Shown here in pieces: positions 20,371 to 29,507 of a stretch of DNA of 64,000 nt (position 1 is its first letter; each line of letters begins with the position of its first letter). The notes beneath the pieces were generated by a model. The model was not told the DNA's origin. It searched no databases and worked only from the letters and a program-made list of their open reading frames with translations. Origin of the DNA: Ornithodoros turicata (Eukaryota > Arthropoda > Arachnida > Ixodida > Argasidae); NCBI RefSeq assembly GCF_037126465.1, contig NC_088206.1, positions 70,559,687-70,623,686 of the forward strand, given 5' to 3'. Position numbers and translations under genes: made by a program.

Positions 20371-22962
20371 CTGTGGTGTGGATGGGCAGGTCATCGAGGC
20401 TCAACGCTTTCGCTAGTTCGAGGCCAAGCCAGGTATGGATATACAGGGTGTCCCAGCTAAATGTGACCACATTCTTTAAAAAAATATGGTCACATCACTT
20501 TTTTCGAGATGAAATTAATTGCAATATAGCAAATGCTGAAGGGCACTCCCTATGAGGGCAATAGCAGACTCCTAAGGCAATGTCTTAATTAACTTGCAAT
20601 AATTAACTGTTTTACCTATAAAAGCTACGAAGTAGTTCCAATGAGAACATCTGATCTCTTCGGTCACCAGATACCAAAGCCGTTTTCAGAACAAAAATCC
20701 GTTCGATAGGTCGTCCGCAAAAAAATTCGTGAAGGAACACCTTTTTTGTTTTTGTTGTTCATTGCGCATCTCTACCGACACGTCTTTCCTTCGCCCCCAA
20801 TACGAAATAATGAAAGAGCACACTATCGCCTCTTGCGTCCTGGAAAAAGATTGAAAGAAAACAGAAAATGCAGCCCAAGATAAGGGCAGTTGCCATATAG
20901 TCACCCGATAAATTTGTTTTCCTTTTGCTTCCGCAAGTTAAAGCTAATCTTTGACACATGAGCCGGCACTCTGCACTTTCTTCAGTCTTGTGAAGGAAAG
21001 ACGCTTCTTCGAAGATGCGCAATGAAGAAAATAAAGAAAAAAATGGTGTTCCTTCACGAATTTTTTGCGGACGACCTATCGAACGGATTTTTGTTCTGAA
21101 AACGGCTTTGGTATCTGGTGACCGAAGAGATCAGATGTTCTCATTGGAACAACTTCGTAGCTTTTATAATTAAAAAGTTAATTATTGAAAGTTAATTAAA
21201 ACATTGCCTTATGAGTCTGCTAATGCCCTCCTGGGAGTGCCCTTCAGCATACGCTATATTGCAATTGATTTCATCTAAAAAAAAGTGATGTATATTTTTA
21301 AAAAATATGGTCACATTTAGCTGGGACACCCTGATATCGTGTGAGAAATTACCTTCAGGATGAGGTGACAGCGAATTATCTGTCCGGCGACGTTGGAAGT
21401 CCGGAGCTCGAACGTCCCGAAACCGTAGTGCCCACGTAGGCTCCCCATGTTACGGAGCTTGAGGGTCTCCGAGGCGACCATTTGCACGAGTCTCTCTCGG
21501 TGTCGATCGAAGAGGCGGAAGGTACCCGAGGTCAGAACCGTGAGCACAATTTTCTGACACTTATCGATCGTAGACTTGACTTGAGGCAATCCCATCCACA
21601 TGATGTTCTCACCATTCACCGCCACCACTATGTCACCCTCGAGGACGTGACCCGCTTCCGCGGGGCCGTCCTTTCTAACTTTCTGCAAAGAGGTCACATT
21701 TGAAAGGCATCAACGGCACCTGCGCAATCACACTCTTCACCACATGGAACGGTGAATGATACCGTTATCACTCCGAATAGGTGGAAAGCGTACGCCTTTT
21801 TGCGACAATTAACCGACCGCGCTCGACCAAGCCGAGCATCTATAGGACTGCCGAAGACCTAGCTCCTCAACGGAGGACCTAGCAGACCGGGAGCTCGTCG
21901 TTGTCAACAACTGCATCAGTGTCACAAAAAAGGATCACGCCTCCCAGTTTTAACCAATGTGGGGCCAGACATTATTGTAGGGGGGGCACCCCCCCCCCGC
22001 CTCCTAAAATAATGAGTCCCTTTCCATCCGAGGCGATACACGATAAATAACAGTATCATATCGTACGCAGAAAAAAAAAATCACACGCTCGCCAAGATCT
22101 GTTGTTTTTGGAGTCACCTCGCAACAGAAAGAGAGAGGAGGCGGTACTGGTGCAGCACGTCACCCCCTTCTGTCGCATATCACCCGGTTCGGAACGCACC
22201 CCCTTAGTGATGCCGCTGTGCTGTCAGCCTCCATGACGCGTCATACCTCAACTATGACGAACTGCCTCCGTTGCTCGTCGATGACTCTCTTGAGCACCAT
22301 TCCGAAGCCCATGCCCATACACGTGTCAGGACCTTTCTTCAAGTGGATGTCCAGTGTTTCCTGGGCAGCTGCTGTTGAGAATTATAGAATGCTGTATTGG
22401 ACACAGCTCGTTTGCCTGTCCCGACGCATCTTTGTCGCGCGCGGTGCGTGTCGTGACGTCAGACGGATGCAAATATAGAACAGCATCCTCATCATATTCC
22501 TTTCGCCATTCTCCAGCTGGTCTGTGACCGCTTCACTTCCCAGGCTCTCAACAAGCATATAGACAGTTTCCTAGCACTTGTTCCCGTTTAATCCCCCTCT
22601 GCTTTATATACGCTATTAAAAAAGAATACGGTATATAAGGATCGTTAGTATGGTCGTTAGTTACCCCCGATTCTTCTGCATACCAACGTAATGTCGTGTT
22701 GGAACAACACTTGCTAAACCAAAGGGAGTGTGCAACGAGGCCTTTCTCACGACAGAAGGAACAGAAAAGAGTTTCCTCCTTCTGTGATTGTCAGTAAGGC
22801 CCCAACGCGCACCAACTACTTCCTATCCAAATCTTGCTAGATATAGTGTGTGCCGGGTACGGTACAATATGCGCAGGAACATATGACGTCCATGTACAGT
22901 AGGAAGGACGTACCTGCATCTTTGGGCGTGCCCACCATGGTGTTTGCGACTGGAAATGCCAT
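20170..22962 (-). CDS. Small protein with two PDZ domains (4 exons)
   Basis: Four minus-strand exons (22962-22914, 22371-22247, 21682-21353, 20370-20170) join in phases 1, 0 and 0 and give about 234 residues. PDZ 1 runs from ETLDIHLKKG through the carboxylate-loop equivalent MGFGMVLKR, with EAGHVLEGDIVVAVNGENI as its conserved core. PDZ 2 has YGFG as its loop and IYPNDVLLAIEGVSV as its core. There is no signal peptide or membrane helix, so it should be a cytoplasmic scaffold that binds C-terminal peptides of partners. I do not recognise the orthologue. The first exon is the weakest call: its ATG follows an in-frame stop, but an acceptor just upstream would allow it to be an internal exon. The last intron is occupied by an 890-bp fold-back element. 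Confidence 0.78.
20444..21333. mobile_element. 890-bp fold-back element with long (>300 bp) inverted arms
   Basis: It starts CAGGGTGTCCCAGCTAAATG and ends with the complement, with ATA on both sides. The arms 20444-20752 and 21037-21333 are near-identical inverted copies, and the inner part continues the pairing (TTCATTGCGCATCT / AGATGCGCAATGAA). It encodes no transposase. The CAGGGTGTCCCA end type is widespread among arthropod inverted-repeat elements. It lies in the last intron of the two-PDZ gene. Confidence 0.88.
21353..21682 (-). CDS. Exon 3 of the two-PDZ gene
   Basis: The acceptor CTTTGCAG|AAA and donor AAG|GTAATT enclose 110 codons in phase 0. It holds the rest of PDZ 1 (KDGPAEAGHVLEGDIVVAVN), a linker FRLFDRHRERLVQM, and the start of PDZ 2 with YGFG. 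Confidence 0.85.
22247..22371 (-). CDS. Exon 2 of the two-PDZ gene
   Basis: The acceptor CAACAG|CA and donor GAG|GTATGA enclose 125 bp (2 + 41 codons). It encodes the first half of PDZ 1, including the GMGFGMVL carboxylate-binding loop and the strand RQFVIVE. Confidence 0.78.
22914..22962 (-). CDS. Exon 1 of the two-PDZ gene (putative start)
   Basis: It reads MAFPVANTMVGTPKDA and ends GCAG|GTACGT in phase 1, which is completed by the first two bases of the next exon. A TAG lies in frame just upstream. The start is plausible but not proven. Confidence 0.5.
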
Positions 22963-23074
22963 AGCTCCAGGCCCCTAGATGGTTCGGCTGACACAGATTC
23001 TTCTTCGTCTTCTGCTTAGAATGGGTGGCGCATAGCCCAAAGGCCACGGAGATTGGCCACAGATTTCGGGAAAC

Positions 23075-23330
23075 GAGCGATGCACGGGCGAGTACATCAT
23101 CTTCTGGGAGGTACCCGGGTTCGAATCCCGGTGCCGGCTGTGCTGTCTGTTTTTCCCGGTGCTGGCTGTGGGTTTTTCCTGGGTTTTCCTCAGACGGTTT
23201 CAGACATATGTCGGCACAGTTCCCTTAGAAGTCGGCCCAGGACGCACATTCCCCCAGGGCGTGAGTCGTGACGTTGCCCACATACGTGAGGCCGACAACG
23301 GCAAGCCCTATCACCACCCACCACCACCAC
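23075..23330 (+). mobile_element. tRNA-derived SINE with (CCA)n tail
   Basis: A B-box GGGTTCGAATCCCGG at 23116 follows a degenerate tRNA-like head. The body contains TTTTTCCTGGGTTTTCCTCA and AGTCGGCCCAGGACGCACAT. It ends GGCAAGCCC plus a run of CCA repeats. The copy at 53.2-53.5 kb is the same family in the other orientation and has the same tail. Confidence 0.85.
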
Positions 23331-23499
23331 CATCATCTTCGCCCTCTGGTGGTGGTGGCGGGCCTTTTCTGAACGGTTGGCCGGGGAGGGAGGTCGTGTG
23401 TCGCAGGCCGACTTCATACGGAACGGTGTCGGCATTTGTCTTATAGTGACTGGGGTAACCCAGGATGGACAGCTATACTCGCTGGCTTTTTGCGACATG

Positions 23500-23656
23500 G
23501 TATCCGCAACAACACCGAATGTCCTCAGGAAGTACGAATAATGTCCCAACGGATTTGTACGACCGATGGATATCTGAGGGACATCCATCGGACGTACGAA
23601 CTCGTTAGGACATTATTCGTACGTGCAGAGGATATTTGGTGTTCTTGGGGATATGG
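23500..23656. mobile_element. Palindromic MITE, CAACAACACC family, copy 1
   Basis: Its arms pair along the whole length: AACAACACCGAATGTCC with its complement, and TACGAATAATGTCC with GGACATTATTCGTA. The centre is GATGGATATCTGAGGGACAT. A second copy lies at 32284-32430. Confidence 0.8.
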
Positions 23657-24389
23657 TAGAGTGCTGGACAAAAGTTTACGGAACGCTCTCCGGCGCATTC
23701 CTTCCTCGGAGTCACACGCTACCAGCGAATGAGACTGTACAGACTTGCGGACAGGTATCTCGGTTCCCTAGCCACATGTCCGTACGGTCCCATTTACATG
23801 GACTGATTACACGGTTTACACGGACTGATATGCCGACTGAAAGCCCCAGTCGACTAACCGTCATGGTCGGATGGCGAGGGTTTACATGACAACCGGCTGG
23901 GACTCCCAAAGTCGCACAGCGCTCGACTGGAGCTTAGGGGAACCTGCTGGATAAGATGCATGATCGTTTCCAGTCGTCAGCTCTGTCGTCTGAACCACCT
24001 CATCGAACGACCAACTTAGCGAACTTCGACGTGCGTGCCAATGAGGGAACCCGCCACCCTTGCGGTGCGGATGTGACGACACAGGATATGGTTGGGCAAC
24101 CCGCTGCTCGATCGTTTCGAAACCGGGCGAAAAATGTGCTAGCTGGAAAATTCCTGACGCTCGGAAAGCGCCGCGCGAACATGCGAGATTGCCTCGCTTT
24201 GACCAAGGGAACGTGACTTTTCGGGATCTAGCAAAAAAGAAAAGTAAACAAAAGAAGGAAAGCTACGGAAAAAGGCCACGAAATGACCACCCGAATTCGC
24301 CATAAGGCTCGAACACAAGTGCGAGCAATGAGGTAACACTCACAGTGGCTCGAAAGCGTCTCAATCGCGAAGCTGTCCACCAGGAAAAT

Positions 24390-24417
24390 ATGCACCGCAA
24401 AATATTTTGCGGTGCAT
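24390..24417. repeat. Perfect 28-bp palindrome
   Basis: ATGCACCGCAAAAT is followed directly by its exact complement. It has no loop and no obvious larger inverted repeat around it. It could form a cruciform or bind a dimeric protein. Confidence 0.85.
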
Positions 24418-24714
24418 CGTTACTGCGCAAACAAATTCATAAATACAGCCAGAGAGAGCAGCCGCGATCGTCGCGTGATCTGCGGCAAATCCCAGTGCCT
24501 TTCTTCTTAGCCGCGCCGGTCTTCGTCGTAAGTCACGTGCCAGGGGAACAGGCTACGTCACGACGTACTCTCCTCCTTCCCTCATTCTCCGATTCGCTCT
24601 TGGCAAGAGTTCTGAGTGGGAGGATCTTTGAAACGAGTGCAGAACTGTTGCCTCGAGAGCGCGCGCGCGTACGGCTGCAGGTCACCTGCACTCGTTGCTC
24701 TTTCGCAAGGGCTC

Positions 24715-24885
24715 AACGGAAAGAGAAAGAAAGAGAAGGGGAGAGAGAACAGAGATGAAACAGGAAGAGTGAGAGAGAAGAGATGAAAGAGGAAGAAAGA
24801 GAAAGAGATGGAAGAGAGAGAGACAGAAAAAGAGATGAAAGAAAGAGAGAAAGTAGATAAAAGAGAGAGAGAGAGAGAGATGCTG
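24715..24885. repeat. GA-rich simple sequence
   Basis: About 170 bp is almost purely A and G on the plus strand, ending in a clean (AG) run at 24861-24880. It includes imperfect GAGATGAAAGA-like units. Confidence 0.85.
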
Positions 24886-25788
24886 CTGGTTGATTTTTCT
24901 TTTGGGATCTAAAGTGCGGCATGCAAACGAAAGCAACACACACACACACCATTTGCTGTCACCACTACTATTTATCATCTGTACATATAAATGTACAAAC
25001 ACACAGATGGTACCTCAAGTAAAATATCTATGTACAAAAATTAGGAATCTCTGTAGACGAGAATAAAAATACGTCACATAAATGAAGATGACGGCGGACT
25101 ACCAGTCCGGGCGAACCACCCCGCTGCCACCCCACGTAAAAATACCCAGACTTTGACATGGATGTCCAACAGAATACAACATGAAGTGGGCCACATTTTT
25201 CCTGATGTAGCCAAACTGCAGGCGTTCACGTATGTTTTGCGGATGATGCGGATGTTGGTACAAGCGGCCCAAAGTGGTCCAGGACTCCAAAATTTCGGCC
25301 ATACTTGAAACACTACCCCCTTCAACACACCTCCTTTTGCTATATGCTCCTGTTTCCTTTTCCTATATGCTCCTATACACCTCCTTTTGTATATAATTAG
25401 AAGTGCCTTTATAGGTGCGTAAATTAATGTTTAAAGGGGCACTTACGTAAAAAAAAATTACAACCAAAGGGAATACCTGAGGCGTTTGCCCCTTCGACAT
25501 CGACAGAGGTTGACGCTGAAGTTTGTTGAAGGCTCTGTATCACACGAATTACTCCAAGTAGACGAATTTTTCTTTTTTTTTTCAATACTCTGGCATGCAG
25601 TACAATGCCTGCATGATGCAATGAGCCACACCTATATCCAGGTGTCACAACATATCCTCGAAGGCTTTTCATTGAAGTAGGGCGGTGAAGTAAGTTTCTC
25701 ACTGTCGCTTAATGCCTGGAATTTATAGGCGCTTCGAGGGCCTTTATTTTTAGGCACGCTCTGCATGATACCGTCTTTTACTCACTTA

Positions 25789-26260
25789 CCGTAAAAGTAG
25801 TAAATTTTGCGGTCCTAATAATTCGCGGGACCTTACTTTTGCGAATTCGTGTGGAAGCTGACGGAAGCGGAAATCGGGGGCAGTGTCGTACAGGCTCTAC
25901 ATGCCAGCTGGCTTGTACAGGCTTACGGTGAACTCCAACCCCGTGACAATTACACATGTGCTGGTTTTGTGAAAGCAGCTATCTGGAATGCCGTGTGATA
26001 CAGCATGCGAAACTACTAATGTTTCAATTAACATTGCAATTATAGCAGTGTCCAACAAGAACAAATCTGTGAGAATAAAGGTAGTTAAGTCAGTCGATTT
26101 GTCTTTGAGACGCTCATATCATCGCGAATTCCAATGCCCCTACTTTTTCATCCCCGCTACCTATATTTCGCAGAACCTTTATTTCGCGAAAAAAAAAAAA
26201 AAAAGTTCGATCATGAAAATCGCAAAAATTAGGCCCTCGCAAAAATTTCTACTTTTACAG
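25789..26260. mobile_element. TA-flanked MITE with CYGTAAAAGTAG ends, 472 bp
   Basis: Left CCGTAAAAGTAGTAAATTTT and right (complement) CTGTAAAAGTAGAAATTTTT pair as terminal inverted repeats. TA stands on both sides (25787-25788 and 26261-26262), as in Tc1/mariner-type elements. There is no transposase frame. A poly(A) run of about 16 lies at 26200. Confidence 0.75.
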
Positions 26261-27112
26261 TAATTGGAGAGTTTTTTTTTTACCGGAATGGGTAGTGCCA
26301 TTATAACTGCCAGGGCAGTGCAAATTATGTGAGCACAGCGTTTGAGGAGCACTAAACTCTCATTCTGTCATAAAACGTCCTCGTCGCTGTCCCTGCAATC
26401 GACGGGCATTTTCTCAGCATTACGGGGTGGCTGTGCTGCTAATGTCATGGCTAGAGTCATATGCAAGGAAAAAGATTAATTACGCGAGCATATACGGCAA
26501 CACCTAATCTAAAAGATGACAAGAATGGCTCTCAAAGACATTCACAATTAGCGTTGTTACAGCACTGAACAGAGAAAACACCCTGTGGGCTCGTAAGTTT
26601 CGGTAGTTTACCCTCCTAAATCCGCCGTCAGAGTCGGCTTCGAGCCGACCTGACGAGCCAATCAAAGCCTCAATCATGGCAGTGGCAAAGTAGAAAAAAA
26701 AAGGTAGAAAGGTACAGCACAAACCAACAAGTAGACACGCCACACACACATACACAAAAACCCTGGTCAAAAAAATGTTTGGTGCAAACGTCGGTTTGGC
26801 TGCTCATGAGTTTGACTAGTCATACTGAACCTATTCGTAGTTCTGTACAAAGCCAGTACAAAACCAGCGTAGTTCTGTACAACATTAAATACGAGTATAG
26901 GTAGCAATAAAAAATGCAAAAATGAGTGATACAGTGGTGATAAATAAATACTGAGACATCAGGCACGTGGAATCTGTAGCTGCGTGCCGATAGTTGAACA
27001 TTTTTTTTTTTAAATTCGGCACAGCTCGCGAAGCTGGTACGCAACGTGGAACGAGAGAGGTTATCCCATTTTGTGGACTGCTCACACGGTGGCAGTGCTA
27101 TCCATTAAGCAG

Positions 27113-27930
27113 CAGAGCCGTACATTAAAAGGGAGTCTGGTCGTTGGGAGGAGTCACAAAAAGAGGCTCGACCTGTCAATCACAGTTTCGCTCCTCTGAT
27201 TGGTTTGCTTTTTACCAAGGGGGTCGCCATGACACCCATAATGCCACCCAAAAAGGCGACGAAAACAAACGCAGTGAAGCGGGATTTCGTCACAAAAAAT
27301 TTTCACAGACTAACCTGATTTTACGCTGCAAATGTACATCCTAATACAAGTTTCTCGGAAATCAGTTTCAACTTATGCTCATCCATCGATATCTAACTGA
27401 AAATCATACGTCTTGTCGCCGGTGTTAGGCCTAGTGAGCACGGCGATCACAACGAAACCGTAACAAAAACGGTGCTGTGCTGTACAATCTTATATTTAAT
27501 TGCTGGATTTCATGGATATAAACATTCTTGCCTCTTACATTCCAACTATTCGTGTAGATTTGTTTAAAAATCATACCGACAACAGAATGTGTCCCAGCAG
27601 GTGGTTCTGCCGGCAGCAGTACAACGACGGAAGCAGACGACAATTCCCGACGTGCCTTACGCTCCCTAGGTGGCGCTCATCAAATTTGCACCAACAATCC
27701 ACTAAATTTTGCAGATTACGAGAGGTATCCATGTCAATCCCATCCAATCCACTCGCCACCCAAAATTGCGCTGCCCATGTTGGATAAGGGGGCATTTAGT
27801 GGGGATAGGCTGATTGATAGTGCTTCACATTTCAAGACTTCATTGGTCGGAAAGCTGAAAAAGTGGGTGGAGCTTCAGGTATAGGCATGACCCATTAATG
27901 GCCAGACTCCCTTTTAATATACGGCTCTGT
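27113..27930. mobile_element. Inverted-repeat element, about 820 bp
   Basis: CAGAGCCGTACATTAAAAGG then GAGTCTGG at the left, and its complement (CCAGACTCCC, TTTTAATATACGGCTCTG) at the right, form arms of about 30 bp. The interior shows no intact frame. Flanks are TTAAG-like on both sides but no exact duplication could be fixed. Confidence 0.65.
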
Positions 27931-28927
27931 TAAGGAGTATCTTCGGCAAAAACGCTTTCAAATTTCTCCACTTCGCATGAGCAGAATTAAAGTAACTGGC
28001 ACTTCTACAACTAGTGATGTCACGAACTTTTTCGCGTGCCAGAGGCCCGCATTCAAAACTGCTAGTTCGGGCGGTACGGCAATCTTTCAAATTTCTAGTA
28101 AGGTTCGTCCAGGTCTGCAAACGTTCACAGACTTGAAAGTTAACAGTACTTTTTCTGATCTATAGCTTAGAGAACTTAAAATAGTAGAGAGTTTGAGTAA
28201 GCCGCTTTGCAAAGTCCCGGTACGATACACAGTGCGATGATCCGAAACTATATCGCGATACTCGAGACACTGTTGACGTTTTAGCATACCGTTAACGGTA
28301 TCGTACCGTACGGTACAGTTCGCGGTACGGTACTGTTCAAAATGTGACGTTGATCACGGATAATGCAACAGAAAGTGAGATGAGACCAGAACCTGGGATG
28401 ACACGCTCTTTCTTCTGACATATCCTCTGTGCCTTACCAGCGAGGACGGCGGCATCAGTGCTCGGAAGTGGTTGCGGACAGCATGCCACACTGCTGCACC
28501 TGACATGCCTAAACCATTAAAAATCGTGCAGATCCATTTCTCGTTGAACAGGTTACACAGAAGTAGGGTGCTCTCCGCGTTCTGCACACAATCGCGCGTG
28601 CCCCGCTTGCGTACCGGGTGCGACAGACCTCCAGTACCGGTACGGTGCCACGCCATCTCGTCCCTGTACCGGCATACATGCTACCCTGCCCTGTCGGTCC
28701 TGTCCATCACGAACCACATAACGAGATGCAAACATTGCGGTGACATCTCGTGTGCAGACTAGCCACTATTCATGCAGTCCTCTTCTCTGGCCACTACAGT
28801 GCCTGCCTGCCTTCCATTCCACTATCGGGTGTACACCGTCTCAGAGACATAGCTGATACAAGCGTCCGACCTCCACCGCGCGGATCAGACACCCCTCTGG
28901 AACCACCTTCCTCGTCCAGGACCATCC

Positions 28928-29507
28928 TCACACGTTGCTGTCGACGAAGATCTCGCCTATTCTCGCGACCACCTCGCTGAACACTGGCCTGTCCTTGGGA
29001 GACCGCTGCCAGCACCGGGAGAGCAGCTCCGCCAGCGCCGTCGGCACGCTGTCGGGCGCCGTCCAATGCAGATCCGCGCTCTTCAACAGTTTCAACACCG
29101 TCTGGTCATCCTTGTCGCCCTGCGGAAGCGCCGCCTTTGAGAAGACTTCCCAGACGAGGACGCCGAACGAGTACACGTCGCTCTTCGTCGACCACTCGTC
29201 CTCGAAGAGCGCTTCCGCGGGCGTCCAGCGCAGGGGCAGCACCTGGTTCTGGTAGTTGAAGTACTCGCAGGCGTAGGTGTCCCTGGAGAGCGCGGGGCAG
29301 CTCACCTTGATGTCGAGTCTCGAGGTCACAAGGCAGTTGCGGGTGGCGAGGTCGCGGAGGATGAAGCGGTGGTTAGAGAGGTGCTCCATGGCGAGGGCAA
29401 TCTGATGGCAGACGGCTATGGCCTGCGCTTGGGAGAGAGGAGGAGGCTTGGGGCCCTTGCGGGTGCTGTCCTTCTGGGTGGCGAGGAGGAATTGCTTGAG
29501 GTCGCCC
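28928..29507 (-). CDS. PTK7: PTK7 exon: C-terminal pseudokinase lobe, with +1 frame break
   Basis: The acceptor TTTTTTAG|GGC is phase 0. The frame begins GDLKQFLLATQKDST and then must shift by one at about 29459-29464 to continue KGPKPPPLSQAQAI and on to VDSNV-stop. The 580-bp length is not divisible by three. The shift needs only one base dropped from the CCGGG run. It could be an assembly indel or a true truncating mutation. Visible motifs are LRDLATRN, KVSCPALSRD (no DFG), LRWTPAEAL and SPKDRPVFSE. Confidence 0.88.

Larger units (their letters stand above)
23657..28927. other. Intergenic region between the PDZ gene and PTK7
   Basis: Apart from the listed palindrome, GA tract and two inverted-repeat elements, there is no exon-like frame. 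GTACCG-type words in both orientations cluster at 28205-28340 and 28590-28670 and probably mark another degraded element. The PTK7 3' UTR must start at 28927. I could not fix its end because no convincing AATAAA was seen close by. Confidence 0.5.

Noticed and set aside
23116..23130. A tRNA gene at 23.1 kb (and at 12.2, 45.5, 53.4 and 59.0 kb)
   Set aside because: The B-boxes are intact but acceptor stems and anticodon arms do not pair, and SINE bodies follow. These are SINEs or fragments.
24345..24758. A 137-codon plus-strand frame
   Set aside because: It runs through a palindrome and into the GA-rich tract; no domain or exon-like boundaries.
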